From contig OX579641.1 in NCBI GenBank assembly GCA_951230915.1, forward strand, positions 7,316,001-7,380,000: a DNA stretch of 64,000 nt, written 5' to 3'. Below, piece after piece: positions 12,090 to 24,961 of this stretch (position 1 is its first letter; every line of letters begins with the position of its first letter). Origin of the DNA: Antitrichia curtipendula. Its lineage: Eukaryota; Streptophyta; Bryopsida; Hypnales; Leucodontaceae. The notes below the pieces were generated by a model. It made no database searches. It saw only the letters and a program-made list of their open reading frames with translations, and was not told the origin of the DNA. Both the position numbers and the translations under genes were made by a program.

Positions 12090-15000
12090 ATGTCTACTTT
12101 GAGCGATTTTCCTTCTAGCGAGTCTAACGCTGATGAGGTGAACTATTCATGATTCATTTCATTTGTCGCGAAATTGTCGGCACTTGCAATTCTGCATTCC
12201 GTTGTATTATTGTGGAAATGTCATTTCACACATGTTTGACGCGTAGGGCTTTGAAGAATTCGAGGAAGAAGATATCGACTTGGAGGCATTTAACGCCATA
12301 GGCGAGGACACTAGTCCCATCCCAAATTGCGAGGGCATCGACCGCGACGGATGGCTTGGCAAGGCCCTTCTCGCGAGGCATGCGGACGGCTCTGACTTTG
12401 TTGACGTGATCATTATTACTGTCGACCCCAATGCATGTGTCGATGGACTAAGTAGGCTGGGGAATGACGATGTGGGCATTGTCGTACTCGAGGTCCACAA
12501 CGGTGACCCGCGCATCGGTGACATGTGTCTGCGGTGGCCTATGCGCCAGGTATTCTACGAGGATGAGAATGGCTATGTAAGTGTTTATGATCACGTTCGC
12601 AAGCGTGAAGCCATTGATAAGCATTTAGAGGGAAATCGTAGAAGAGCGGGCGTGAGACAATATCGCTATGATAGGAGAACTCGAGCAGCAGTGGCTCTAA
12701 ACAAGAGGACGAAGATGGTATCACACGAATCTATCGCAGCAGTCTTCATGCAACCTTGTTGCAAGGAAGAGTGCACACGGAAATTTCCCCCTTCCACCAT
12801 TCATGCACTTTGAACGGAAATGCACATGCAATCCTTCCAAGTGAAGTCCTCCAAAAATCTGGACGTCCACCGGACAATGCACAAAGTTCTAGAAGGGCGG
12901 AGGCAGTTTGTTACGGTCGAAGGCATAGACATCTGCCCAACTGCGTGGCGGATTCTCCACAACATTCCTCTCCGCACGTTCGAAAGGTACAAGGCCAAGG
13001 CCAAGGACGGCGTAAGAGGCGCTCCACACGGCAATTTGAACCGAGCAAAGTCAAGGAGTGCAACCATTCAAGCCATTGAGACATTGCACTCATTATTAGA
13101 GGCGGCAGCTGACCACACGCCCCATTTATCACGCACCTTGCGCGGCGGCGAAAAAGTTGGCTTGAAAGTTCTCCCTGCCGATACCGAATGGAAACAGTTA
13201 TTGGCCACCGTCAACGAGGTAAGACCAGCACTTGCGTGGAAAGCCGTCCACTAGACTGAAATGACAAGGACATGCTTGTATTGTTCCATCACTCATGACG
13301 TAGATGAAGTCCATTAGTATTCATAGTGATACCTATTCAATGTAAATTGTAAAGAGTGGCCACGTGGGTCCCGTTGTTTGCAGGCAAACGTGGAGCTCGG
13401 TCTCCCTCCAGTGTCGCAATCATGCTTTAGTAAAATTCGAACTAGACATTTTGCAGAATACGTCATCAAAGGAAGAGAAGATTCCTTTGCAAGGTGTACC
13501 ATTTGCGACAATTTGAAGCAATTACGAGCATCCTTTGCACCCGGATCAGAGGACTATCAACGAATTCAAAGGCGTTTCGAGAAGCACTTGTTCTTGCAAG
13601 AAGCCTGTCGACATGCCTACTACCGTAGTAGGCAATTGTCCAAATTAAGACCAACGCAATTACTATCCATCATGCATGACAAAATGGACCATTCAAAAAC
13701 TGCATGTCCTGCATTAGCGAGGAAAACAAAGGGACTAGATGGACTCAGGAAGTTGCCCGTGAAAGTGTCAGGAATTTTTGCACATGGGCACGGCGATGGC
13801 AAATATGCACATTACAATTTGGATGTGTTTCCAAGTGATAGCAACTTCACGGTGGGCTCCATTGCCAAATTGTTGCGAGATTTGGAACAGCCACCCGTGA
13901 AGTCTTCGCGATGCTTGTTTAGTGGCGCCGGCAGCACCGAGTTGTATCGAGCGTTGCTCAAGGGAAGCGAGATTTGCATGCAGTCTTTGGGAGATGTTCC
14001 ATCGCAACTAATGGAAGCTCGACCACTACCACCAGTGCTACACATTCAAATGGACAATTCATGGAGGGAAAACAAGAATCGGTACGTCTTTTGTTTTTGG
14101 TCCCTTTGGTTGCAAGGCGAATTGTGAAAGAAGTGGTCGTCTCCTTCATGATAGTGGGACACACACACGACGACCTAGATGCGTCGTTTGGGCGATGGAG
14201 CATGCAACTCCGCGAAAAAGACCATCCTACCTTGCCATCGTTGATGCAATCATACATGGAAATGGAGCAAGGCCCCTTCATTCCGCACCTAATAGAAGAA
14301 GTGCCCGACTTCAAGGCCTACGTCAAACCATACATCGGGATGAAGAAGAATCAATTGGTGGGTCACTCCAATGGAAGGCAGTACAAATTCTTCATGAACG
14401 ACAATGGTTGGCCGATCATGCAATACAAAATGGCATGTACCAACATTCCATGGTTGCCCGAGCAAGGGTTGCAACTATGGAAGGAAGGTGAGGATCACAA
14501 ACCTCTCCTTCCACAAGGTGATCCTATCCGTGTGACTCCCAAGAAAATGCCCAATGAAGTTGAGATTTTACATGGACTTCAAGGATACATCCAGCATTGG
14601 ATGGATGCATCTAAAGAAGACGGGACAACAGAGTATAAGGACCGCATGTCAAACTTGGTCACATATTGGACTGCCGTGACAAATGCCCTATGCAATGGAG
14701 CCAATGAAGACCCCCCACAGTCCGAAGTATTAAAGGACGGATTCTGACCTCAAACTCGCCAACCTGGGGATCTTTCGACGGATTTCATGCAAGACGGCAG
14801 GATGCGCGAAGAACTCGAGGAAGAAGAACCCTACATTGGCACTCTAGAGGGGAGACCACCGCCAGCTTACAATGTGGCCAGAGATCTCCACGAAGGATTC
14901 TACTTGTTTGTGAGGCCAGGATTGGATTGTGAGGAGCCCGTGTGGGTCGGTAGGGCAGTAGAGCAGCCACAATTTGATCCAACGGCAGAGCACTTTCGCG

Positions 15001-15260
15001 AAATTCTTGTGCAATGGTGCACCCTATGTGGATCATCCAAGGACATGCGACGATTATACGCAGGGTGGGACACAAAACCCGGTTTCAGATGGAAGATTGA
15101 CCCCACCGCTATTCAAGCCAACTACGTTTCCACGGATAGCATTATGGCATCGTGGAAACCAAAGAAGAACGAAGGCCGTAGCTTCATTGCACCCCGGCAA
15201 CAAGTTCAATTTGCAGCCGAGCATTTGCGTCGAATTGCAGCAGAAGAACAGGACATGTGA
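12090..15260 (+). pseudogene. DUF7869-like protein gene, three exons, inactivated
   Basis: I reconstruct exons 12090-12137, 12247-13218 and 13384-15260, joined by phase-0 introns (GTGAAC...GTAG and GTAAGA...GCAG). The start ATG at 12090 gives MSTLSDFPSSESNADE, which splices in frame to GFEEFEEEDIDLEAF. An undamaged version would be about 965 codons. Visible motifs are a Cys cluster CCKEEC, then CPTAWRILHNIP, CTICDNLKQLR, HIQMDNSWRENKNR, VGHTHDDLDASFGRWS and a C-terminal GWDTKPGFRWKID with DSIMASWKPKKN. The DNS...ENKN and GHTHDDLD motifs match what I know of the DUF7869 family; acidic residues in these motifs recall DDE-type nucleases, but that is inference. Three lesions are seen: TGA at 12811-12813, a one-base loss in a T-run near 14095-14099, and TGA at 14745-14747. 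Both TGAs sit where CGA would continue the reading frame, consistent with methyl-CpG decay. The frameshift could instead be an assembly error. Confidence 0.8.
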
Positions 15261-15960
15261 ATATGAAGTCTTCAAGGGCTCTCAAAGACAACGTTGCTCA
15301 GGGAGTGAAACAACGGTAGCGTGTGTTCTAGAAGGGGAATTTTTTCAATGAACGCAACAAGTTTTGATAGTTCGTCTAATCCAACAACAAAACCTTTGAT
15401 GGCCAACTCCTTTGCAGTCTCTGACGAGCAAAGAGTGCATACTCGTCAATATTTTGTACCTTTTTTGTTGTTTAATCCAAAAGATCAGTGCTTTTCCTGC
15501 TACTTCTTATCCATTTGAACTCCGCCCATTCTGGATTTATTTTTGGTTGACCTCACGCTCATGTACAATGCCAAGCCTAAACAATCACCCAAATTTGAAC
15601 CCATTGTCACACTGGAGTCCAAGTGCACCCCCTCCTTTCCATTATTTTTGGGAGCGACAACACATGCTTCAATCACAAAAAGATTCCACGAAAATTCTTC
15701 CATCTCTTGGCCATTAGTACGACCCTCAGATCCCAATACTAGCTCCATGTACATTAACTATCTTCAATGAACGTTCTACGTAGAAAACTAGAAATCCATG
15801 CACTGGTATTCTGGGGTTCAATTTGCTACACACCGCCATTGATGACATCCAACCAACTACAAAGCAAAACAGTTGACCACCTCCTAAACCATCACGTACA
15901 AATGGCACATGGAATACCGCCATTTTAACGAAATTGCCCATACTTCAACAAGCTGAAGTT
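15261..15960. other. Downstream flank of the DUF7869-like gene, no gene seen
   Basis: Only short, unrelated open frames are present. No copy of the 20-bp palindrome appears here, so the array is on the 5' side of the gene only. I could not find a terminal inverted repeat that would close a transposon around the gene. Confidence 0.45.
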
Positions 15961-15964
15961 AGAC

Positions 15965-17185
15965 ACAATCATGCTCAAGAGAAAGAAGCACTCGTGGTTT
16001 GCAATTGGATGTGAAATGATCGACCTAACCCTGATTAAGGATAGTGATCTTCTACTTCACTAAAGGTGTTCCCGAACAGAAAACCATGCATTCATCCCTG
16101 AGTCGCTCCAAGGCGAAGTTGCGCAGCCGCACTCGGCCAAGCAGGAGAGCGAGGAATTAATGCGTAAGAATTCCCTGCGAGGATCAACTGAAGGAAATGG
16201 AGGTGTTCCGAAATCCCTCTAACGACCGCCCGGAGGTCAAGATTGGAAACTAGTGCCAATTCGAACACATAATTATTGGAACGTCGTTAATTATTACTGC
16301 TTGGGCTCAAATTATGCGCTTCCTATTCAAAATTCGTGGACGCCGCGCGCCGCTCGAATCACTTCACGAGCGACATCGAGAGCTCTGCCACATCCCGGAC
16401 CTCGAAAGCCGACCGCGTCTTCACCACCACATCATACATGTGAGTCGTGCGCAGGTCGGAGAAGTAGGGAGGCAGGGTGATGACGTCGTCGCAGTGGGCA
16501 CCCCGGTGGTACTGCCGCATCTCCTCGTTCTGCAAGTACGGGTACCAGCCATGCGAGTGCAGCTTGCTGTTGAGCTCCTCGTAGCTGGTCATGGTGGTGC
16601 TGGAAGCTTTGTGCACCAGCACCTTGTGCCCCATGGCTGGCCCGGGAATCGAAGTTTCCTCCATCGGATCTTAGACGAGATAGTAAACGCCATCGGAATC
16701 AGAATGCCACACCCGGACATCGCTTGAAATCATCGGAGCGAGCCGGTTTGGAAGTGCAGGTCGAACTTGTCGCCCGGTCCGGGGTGATCCTACAATTCGT
16801 ATCCAGACAATGTTAACTCAAGATGATGCATGTCCATTGCGTAAGAAGATGAATCATTGATATGTGCAGAAAAGTACAGACTGTTATGAAAATGCACAGA
16901 AATCAAACAGTTTCATTGTGCGGATAAGTCCTGAATTGCGGTGGAGACGACGGCCACATGCAGGATCCGGCCTTGGCCCTTGGTAAGAATGATCGAAATT
17001 GAATGGCAGAATGTAAAGGAGTCCTACTAATCTGGAAGGAAAGCACTCACAAGTCACAAATCGAATGTATGCTTCATAAATATTGAAAGGTTTTTCGAAT
17101 AGGTGGTTGAAGCATACAAATTCATTCCAGGAGACCTACAATTGATGAACTTACACCTAATGAAACCTCCGATCCGCGAAGTTTG
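15965..17185 (-). repeat. Duplicated FPF1 block, left copy (inverted)
   Basis: Read on the minus strand this block aligns with 59195-60435: the upstream part (GGTGGTTGAAGCATAC), the FPF1-like coding region, and the 3' flank (CGCAGCCGCACTCGGC and CTCAAGAGAAAGAAGCACTCG). The two copies lie in opposite orientation about 42 kb apart. This is a segmental duplication with inversion, not a lone retrocopy, because the similarity covers both flanks. Confidence 0.85.
16359..16720 (-). pseudogene. FPF1-like pseudogene
   Basis: This is the paralogue of the intact gene at 59647-60009. The last 101 codons are almost identical to it, including THMYDVVVKTRSAFEVRDV. The 5' part is broken: one G is missing from the GGGG run after ATGTCC (near 16712), which shifts the frame at codon 4, and the codon matching Glu-17 of the intact copy has become TAA. 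Translation from the original ATG would not yield the protein. A shortened product could only start at the internal ATG at 16664, without the conserved MSGVW start. FPF1 proteins are small plant proteins linked to the flowering transition and to growth; this copy is most likely non-functional. Confidence 0.88.
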
Positions 17186-17600
17186 TTCGGATATTCCAAA
17201 CTTGACATAAGCATCCCGCGCGTCCATGGACTCTTGTATGCATTAAGGGTCGGAGTTCAACCGTAGCTTTAATTTGCCGGCTTGCCTGACGAACATTCAG
17301 GTCCAAGAAATCATCTCGAAATGGAACTTCCACAGGAACTTCAACAAATGCCTCAAGTACACAACACTCATTACTTTCACAAGATTTCTAAGTTCATGCG
17401 TGTCTTTCAATGAAAAGCACTCAGTTGTAGCCAGATGCTAACCATCGCTTCCAAGCGAGCAGGTTTCGAAGTTAAGTTGAAGACTGTACTGGCTATGAGG
17501 TCTCCAGACTTGAAACAGCGAGACAGTATGAGGTCGGCTCTAATGTATCATCATCCTGCACTCCCGATGAAGATTGCAGCGAGCAAGATATATAAAGTAC
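17186..17600. other. Flank between duplicated blocks, no gene seen
   Basis: Short open frames only. It separates the inverted FPF1 block from the directly oriented repeat that follows, so one rearrangement junction probably lies here. Confidence 0.4.
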
Positions 17601-18260
17601 GTGGCCAGGCATACAGTGTTCATGTGTATGAGCTCAAAAAGTGGAAGCAAAACCTCTGCATATAACCAAGCATAGCACTAGAGACTGGCTTTCTGTAGCC
17701 AGCCCCTGCAATAAGGAGCCTTTAATCAGCACGCACGGAATGAGTAACAAATAGAAGAAATGAGGAAACGGTTCTGCATGAATTAGAAAATGAAGGAAGA
17801 AGACGACACAGCTAGGAATTGAAATTATGATCTCTGGAGGAATTCAATATTTGACCAAAGAGTTCAAGCAAAAATCAGACACATGAAGCTACCCGATGCA
17901 TGCATTTATGAGCAAGCACCCAAATCTGTACGTGCTACGATTTCTTTTCCATCACAAAAATAGCGAGGTTAGCTCTCGATCGCCGAAGTATTCTGGTCTA
18001 ATTAAGATAAGCGACAAAATGAAATTATACACGAGTGAGACGTATCACTTTCAATCAGCAGCAATGGCAAGGGAATGCAAGGATCGGTCGGTCTCGTCTT
18101 CAGAGAGCATGAATGCGTTCGAATCCCGGTTTCTGTTCCGAGAGGCGCTCAAATCCTGTCACACCTTCAAACTGAACTACTTGGGGACCGACGGAGGTGC
18201 TGTATATGAACCACGCTCATCAAAAGAAACTTTTAAAGTAACAGTTCATCGTCGGTTTCT
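17600..18260 (+). repeat. Dispersed repeat R1, 5' part (partner at 56965-57560)
   Basis: This matches 56965-57560 in direct orientation with high identity, including GGAAGCAAAACCTCT, CAGCCCCTGC and GACCAAAGAG. The segment 18080-18240 recurs four times in the window: here, 57395-57550, 24962-25130 (minus) and 59080-59200 (minus). It contains GCGTTCGAATCCCGG, which resembles a tRNA B-box, but no matching T-stem or A-box is clear. Confidence 0.75.
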
Positions 18261-19000
18261 TATACATGTGATTTGTTGTTGGGGACTCAAGCAAAGACTG
18301 CCAAGATAACAAATCTATGTAATCTTTCATTTTAATTACTTGGGTGAAGTTTGCATATGGGTGGGCCCAAGTGAATGGTAACTTACTAGTGAGAGTCCAC
18401 ATGATTGTCAATAAGTTGTTGACGCGGTAAGTCCAGTGACCCCCTCCCTTGTCTCTTTCATTGTGACATGGCCGGTGCAGTGGATCTGGGATTGAAGAGG
18501 GAGAGGGGTTGAGGGCGGCTATCCCATCCCTCTCACCGGCTATGAGAGAGTCATAGATGTTCTAGATTTTATTAATGGACGGTGAAGACTAAAGACTTGG
18601 TTTGGTAGACAAAAGATGGCCTGACTGAGTGCACCTTTGGACAAAAGGTACTGTCCGCCGTCTAGATCTATAGTCATACACTTAGGTTTGGATAATACTC
18701 TTGTGAATAGACTTGTAGAGTTTTCTATCCTTAGATTTTGCTATTATAGTACATAAATCAAGAACTAGGTATTGAAATTTTAGTTAGTCAAAGGAGTTTT
18801 CATATTTGTACTTAATCTTGACTAATTACCAATATTTGGTCTTTGTCCTACTATTGTAAGACCATCAAAGTGGTAAACTTATCCAAATTCCTTAATTAGA
18901 CTTCATTATAAATACAAAATGAAAAACCTATTCCACAAGGTTTCCACCTCAAAGGTGCAAGAAGGGCTAATTATCTAAATCAATATTGTCAAATGCATTA
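18260..19000 (+). repeat. Dispersed repeat R1, 3' part
   Basis: Continuing from the B-box-like segment, this part (CATGTGATTTGTTGTTGGGG, GAAGAGGGAGAGGGGTTGAG, TCTATAGTCATACACTTAGG) recurs on the minus strand at 58075-58560 and 58658-59040, and in fragments at 39040-39150 and 61490-61830. No coding capacity is seen. It could be a non-autonomous retroelement; the ends are not defined. Confidence 0.7.
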
Positions 19001-19139
19001 GAGGAGAGAAATGGGGTGGCAATTGGTCCCTTTCTTGTAAATGATGATTAGAATAAAGTGTATTCAAGACCTTGTTTTGAATTAGCATAGGCCTTCTCTC
19101 CATGTGAGGTGTCTCTATGGCTCAATAAGGGTTTAGTGC

Positions 19140-22100
19140 TCAAGAAATATATGGAGCTTTATGAGCTCCCAATTCGTTAGTTGTGACTCATAACTTTCTT
19201 TCTTTCTTAATTCTTGCAATTTAAGTTGTAATTATATGCAAAAAATCCTAAAAAGAGTGTAAAATCAAAATGATTATGTTACATATTAATGTAGCCTTTG
19301 GTCCTAAATAATCTTTTATCCCTAAAACACCCCTAAAGCCCACTTGTAAATAGGTTAGAACCATGGAAGTAGTGGGAGTTAATAGGTTTGAGGGTTCTTA
19401 TCCGAAATAGACTAAAAATCATTGTATGTGTGTCCATGCTAGCTAAATTGATCTAAGGAGAGTCCAAAAAGATCCTTAGAAAGGTTTTCAAAGATAGGTT
19501 TTAGTTTCCCCATCCTATCGATGAAATAGGAGATATCCCAATTGATAGCATATATATGTCACTTTTTCAAGATGGGCCAACAGAGCAATCTATGGCCACC
19601 GTATTGTGATCTAAGATTAGAACCATGCCAGGAAGTCAAAAGCGAAATCCGTTCGCCAACATTCCCTCGCATGCAGAAGATTCCCTAACTACCGATAAAT
19701 CAACAAAGGTGTATTTAGCCTTCCATATCAAAACGTGCAAGATGAAGACAAAAAATTTTACACCTCTTGGGAGACCCCACGAGAGGTTCTCCAAGAAGTT
19801 TCGGAATTTTCAGAATTAAAGAGATATCCTTTCTAGACGGTCAACCGCCTAAAAACCCAATGGGAATTTTTTTGTAATGTAGTAACATCTCACTAAAATT
19901 AAGTTAGCCTATTTTATGCTAATAAAGTGCCTCAACAAGTTTCAAGATGTTTCAATAGCGGGAGGTACCTGAATCATCGACATTCTTCCAAATTATCCAC
20001 ATGGCGGAATTTACGTGGAGTTGATTGGCATCCCAGGAGCACACAAAGTCGGAACAAAGTGAACAAGGAGTCTTTTCTGACTCCCTAAAGCCTTACGGGC
20101 AACACTAGCTGGTTCCCTTGGTCAGAAATGATAAACTCCAAGATTTACATTTTTACCCTTTTACTAATCCTAATTAATACTAGTTTAAGATGAGTTTTTG
20201 TGTCGAAATACGGTGTAGGAGATCCTGTGGACTAAAACTGGCCTTTTGAAGCCAATGGCGCAATCCATTTTCAATTTGGAATTGATCTCTAGTAGTTAGA
20301 AGTTTGGACCAACGTAGACCCCTAAATAGATGAAAATCCTAAAAGATAAGGATGAAAATCTCAAAAGATAGGATTACTTAGGTTAAAGGAGAGAGGTGGA
20401 TGCCTTGAAAATGTATAAAAGGGCACCCATTTCTCTCTCAAACCACCTCCATTCTTATGTTGGATAGTTTTGGCGTTTTAGCCCCCAAAATACTTAAACG
20501 ATATTTCCGGGGCACTTTTGGCTCCATTGTTGGTTTTTTGCAAGCTCTTGACAAACCTTGGGGGTACCTCCAAGTATCATGGGTATCTTTGTGCCTTGTG
20601 GTGGCTAGTTTGGCATGTCTATGTGTTTTTGTTGTATGTTGGGTACCATATGCTAATCCTAAAGTCATCCCTATTGTACCTTGATGATGATACTTTGGAG
20701 GGCCTATAGTGTGGGTTTTTTGGGTGGATTGTGAAGTAATATTAGGAGGAGTTTTGTACCAATGCATGTAGCAACCATGAGTTTTTGTTGGAAGTACTTG
20801 GGTGAACTCGGGATGAACTAAACTTTGTTAAAAGGGGCACTTGATACTAAGGGAACCTTTGTCAACAACAAAGCTTTGAACTCCCCACGGGAGCTAGTCC
20901 TAGATGGTGTGTTAAAACGTGGCAAATGGCGGAGCTTTGGCTTTGTAGGTCCTAGAAAGCCCTAGATTGGTGTTAAAACCAAAATAGCGGCGAAGCTTTC
21001 AAACCTTAGGTGTCAAGGTTTAGTTTCTAAAAGGTCTTGGAAACAAGTTAAGGTTTATCATCCAAAATTCTAGGGAAGTGGGTATAGCCAAGGGAAAACC
21101 ATGGGAATCGTTAGGAGAAGTAGCCTTTGTCTTTGATTAAGTAAATGTCTCCCAATCTCCTTTGAGTTTTCTTGTGTGTATGTTTTAAAAAGGTTTCCAC
21201 GTAGGCTAGAGTCGAAGGTACCCAAGAAAAAAGGCAGCTCAACAGCCAAGGCACCAAAAAACAAGCATGAAGAAAACCCAAGGCCAGGGCCAGGGAGCCC
21301 AAGCAGCCAGACAACCCGAGACCCCAACAACCTAGCAGCTAGCACCTGGCCCCGCTCTGCCCTGGCCAGGCCCCTCTGCCCAAGATTCGATTCACCTTGG
21401 CCAGACCCCACTTCGTGCAGGCCCAACTCCTCCAAGAGTCCAAGCCCTCCTTGCTCGCAATTTTTCTTCTTATTTTTGTCTTAATTAAGGAAGATAAAAA
21501 CTACGGGGGTTAGGGGAGAAGGAAAAATAGAGTGGATTAGGGGGTGGTCCAAGAAATTAGGTTAGGTTAGGAAAAAAAAGGAACAATAGAAGTAGGATCC
21601 TTAGGTGCAAATAGAGAAAAATAGAAGTAGATGGAAACATCTCACTCAAACTAGGTCAATCTAATGGAGTAGATTAGAGTCAAAGTAGACTTAGATTAGT
21701 CGAGAAATAGAACTAATTAGCACCTAGAAGTGAGCCACCTCACTTACAAATCACACCTATCCTCACACAAACTCCATCAAGCCCTACAAATACAAAGCAA
21801 ACAAAGCAAAAAGAAGAAGACATGGAAGAGGTTTAAGTTGAAGGAAGAAGAGTGGAGAAGGAGATTAGGAAAACCCTTGGAAGAGTTGCGAGCCGTTGTT
21901 GGTCAAGGCGTAAAAAGAAAAAAGAACGTGCCAATTAATGGGGGCACAGGTTGGTAGGAGTGGTTGGCAAGCCATTGCAAGGTGAGAGAATAGTGTAGAA
22001 AGAAAAGAATAGGAGGAAGAGGAAGGCAAGGAGAACGCTAGGTGGGAAATTCAAGTTGAAGCCAACATTTCTATAATACAAACTGGTAAGAATTCCAAGC

Positions 22101-22650
22101 AATAAAAAGGCAACCAAAAATTGCACTAGACATGAACCTCAGCGGCCTAGTCTAAGACCTACAACACGAGGTAGGATCCTAAACCTTTCCTTTTCATTTT
22201 AACTTCTACGATTAATGATTGATAGTTAGAATTGAAACCTAGAGAGAAGTTAGGACTTGAAGAAGAAAAGTCAGGCTCAAATTGAATAGAGAATCCTAGA
22301 GTAGAATTCTAGCAATTTCCAAAAGCCTAAAATACATCAAAATCCAAGTCAAAAACAAAGAAGATATTAGCAAATGAAGTTTGGGAGTCATGTTAGATGA
22401 AGTTTAGCCAATTTTATCCAAGAAGAACAAAAACAGGAATAATCTAGAATTCAAGAATCAAATTAGAAGTTGCTTTGGAATTAGGATTAAGTGGTAATTT
22501 AGGGATGAAGTAGGTAATTAGTTTGGATAAAAACAATTAGGAATAACAACAAGGATAAATAATTTAGAGATTAGTAAGAAAAGTTAATCTAGAATCCAAA
22601 AGTAAAATTAGAAGTTAATCTTGGGATTAGGACTAGCGATAACTAGTACA
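19140..22650 (+). mobile_element. LTR-type retroelement, non-coding, copy A
   Basis: It aligns in inverted orientation with about 47,935-51,580. Shared landmarks include GAGCTCCCAATT (19168), CATGCCAGGA (19624), GAGTCTTTTC (20069), GCCAATGGCGCAATCCATTT (20254), TTTTGGCGTTTTAGCC (20466) and CTTTGGAGGGCC (20693). A TATA box at 20414-20420 lies before a transcribed-looking stretch, as expected of an LTR promoter. Right of about 21,200 it turns into purine-rich, low-complexity DNA. No gag or pol domain is seen, so it is a LARD-like or heavily truncated element. Exact LTR ends and a second LTR could not be found. Confidence 0.6.
20414..20420 (+). promoter_or_regulatory. TATA box of LTR-type element A
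   Basis: TATAAAA followed by GGGCACCC; the homologous place in copy B reads TATTTAA on the minus strand at 50298-50304. Conservation of position between the two diverged copies supports a true promoter element. Confidence 0.5.
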
Positions 22651-24960
22651 TGAAATTTTAAAGGCTGGTTAGCGGTCAAACTTCGTCCATCAATACATCT
22701 TGGTAGGGGGGTCAAATAAAGTAGAGTTTGAAGTTTTTGGAAATGGCATGCAATGCCCTAGCATGTGAAGTATTTAGATTTGAGCTATAACCATCTCACT
22801 ATAGAAACTACCGTGACCTCATAGCCTTAAATTAATTAGAAAGTCATCCAAACATAATTTAGTTTTTTTTTCTTCCTTGTCTCTTTACAAAAGTGAAAAC
22901 GTTTAGGAATGTAGAAAAGATCCATTGCTTGGAAGACACAATGGATTGGCGCTAGACACCCATAGATGAAATCAAACCAAAATTATCAAAAGCGTGTTTG
23001 TGCTTGATTATTTACCAAGGATGGATAAACAAGTGCTCACATGCTTCCTTTAGAGAATGGAGTTATTTCGACCTTACTCGACTCTAACATCAAAGGTAAC
23101 TATGCAAAGCTCCAACATGGCCAGATTTCGTAGTTGAATGACTTAGCAAAGAAACCGCTACATGCCTCTACATACTTCTAATATGGATTTAGGTTCACAT
23201 TAAATTTTATTAAAATTCCTCATACTTTATTTCTAAATGTGTAGCAGCCTCTTTTATTGATAGAAATCTTGCAAAATTAGTTAGCCAAGAATAAAATTAC
23301 TAGTATAAAAAAAATTTAAGATGAAAATTGGACTAGTGTTCTAAGCCATTGTGACTCCCAATTCCATCCATAATGTACACTCTATCATCACTGGACATTG
23401 ACAAAGTAAGGAAAAGTTTAAAATTTTTATTTTATATTATAGACATTATTTTCAGATTTTTGTATGTATGGACTATTTCATAATTTAAAACATTTTGTAG
23501 TTTTAGTGTTAAGTCTACACAGATTGTACAACATACTTTAGACTAGGAATATAAGCATGGTGAGTTCATTCTAACAAAATGGCTCTATAGTATGTCTTCA
23601 TAGTGCAACCTCCATCCAATGAATCTTAAGTTTATTTGTCATGCTTCTTGCTCTACGGTCTTTCAATTGTGTGGGCATTTTCTTGTCCAAGAAAAATCTT
23701 CAATAAGCCATCCAAGTTCCATGTAGTTGTGCATCACATGCCAAACAATTGACCTGTCCACTTTGAATCAATGCCCGCATGCAAGGCGGGTGATAGCAAC
23801 AACCACATGAAAGAGGGACAAAGGCATTTAGAACATACGCTCTAAAATAATATAGACATATAACCTCTATTGTACCATGTTTGGCAATCTCCAAAGGACA
23901 TGTTGTAGAAACACGCCAACTTCTACAATGGCATCCAACAATTTAAATATATTTTGTGGTTCTTAGGTTTAACCTTAGACTTGACAGCAACTCTATCTCT
24001 ATTGACTTTACATTGGTCTTGCTAAATTCCAATTGCTATTCCGGATTTCTATTGCCCTCAACAACAATTGTAATAGTTTTAGCAACAAAATTGATTTGGT
24101 CAAATGCAATTAAATTTAGCAAAGGTTGTGTCCTTGCTTACTTTGGCATATCACTTTTGAACTAAACAAGAACTTTAGGTCAATGATATGGTAATGAAGT
24201 GCATGTCTAGCTGTAAAGAAGACATGCTCTTCATTGAAGTGTTTGCAAGAAAGATCAAACAATTTTGGTAGTGTTTTGCACAATACTCATGTATTTTTTG
24301 GGAGTACTTTAAAATTAGAAAAATAATAATAAAACAATATGAAAAATATAACCAAAGTCTACACTTTTAAGAAGAAGGTACTTTAGGAAGGTAAAGCACA
24401 AAATGTTTTTCTAAGTAGTAGAACTACAAAAGTGCACAATCTCAAGAAAAGTAGTGCTTTGACATTTTTATTTGTAAAATATAGGAAAAACAATTTTTAA
24501 AGAAACTAAAAATTGGCCTTTTGAGAGAACTTTATGATGAAGAGATTTCAACAAATGAATGATCTCAAAACCATCTTCAATGTTCAAAAGTATGTGTGTA
24601 AAGGAGCTCTATTAGCATGCATGTGGAGGATATAAAATAATGTTTTATAAATTTCTTTTGGTAGGCACGTACCCTTCTAATGTAAGAATAGTCCAAAAAA
24701 ATTTCAAGTCAACACCATTATTTTGGATACCTCATAGTACTAAAATATCCTAAACCGCAAAGTGTGACAAACTAGCTAAGTTGAAATTTAATTACAAAAA
24801 GTTTGTTCAATTTTTTTGAAAAATCAAGAAATCTCAACACTTCCAAGTTTTCCATCTTCAATAAAAATTCCAAGTACATTGGCTTCAAGTCAATGCGTTG
24901 CTACTGTTAGGAAGAAATTGGCAAAGTGTACGTGGACGCAGTTGAGGGACAAAAGTGTCT
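22651..24960. other. AT-rich intergenic DNA
   Basis: No gene is supported except the possible zinc-finger relic listed separately. Long A/T-rich tracts dominate. Confidence 0.45.
23700..23930 (-). pseudogene. Cys/His-rich zinc-finger-like relic
   Basis: On the minus strand an open frame of about 70 codons (ATG at 23894, readable from about 23930) ends with LSCGCCYHPPCMRAL and then VNCLACDAQLHGTW. The spacing of Cys and His (CxCCxxxxxC, then CxxC) resembles a small RING-like or treble-clef metal-binding module. Such modules occur in plant transposon proteins, but I cannot name a family. There is no flanking coding sequence, so it is most likely a fragment of a lost gene. Confidence 0.35.
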
Positions 24961-24961
24961 C

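Noticed and set aside
14081..14121. A 40-bp intron (GTACGT...AAG) instead of a frameshift in the DUF7869-like gene
   Set aside because: Too short for a plant intron, and it would remove residues that continue the conserved motif in the other frame.
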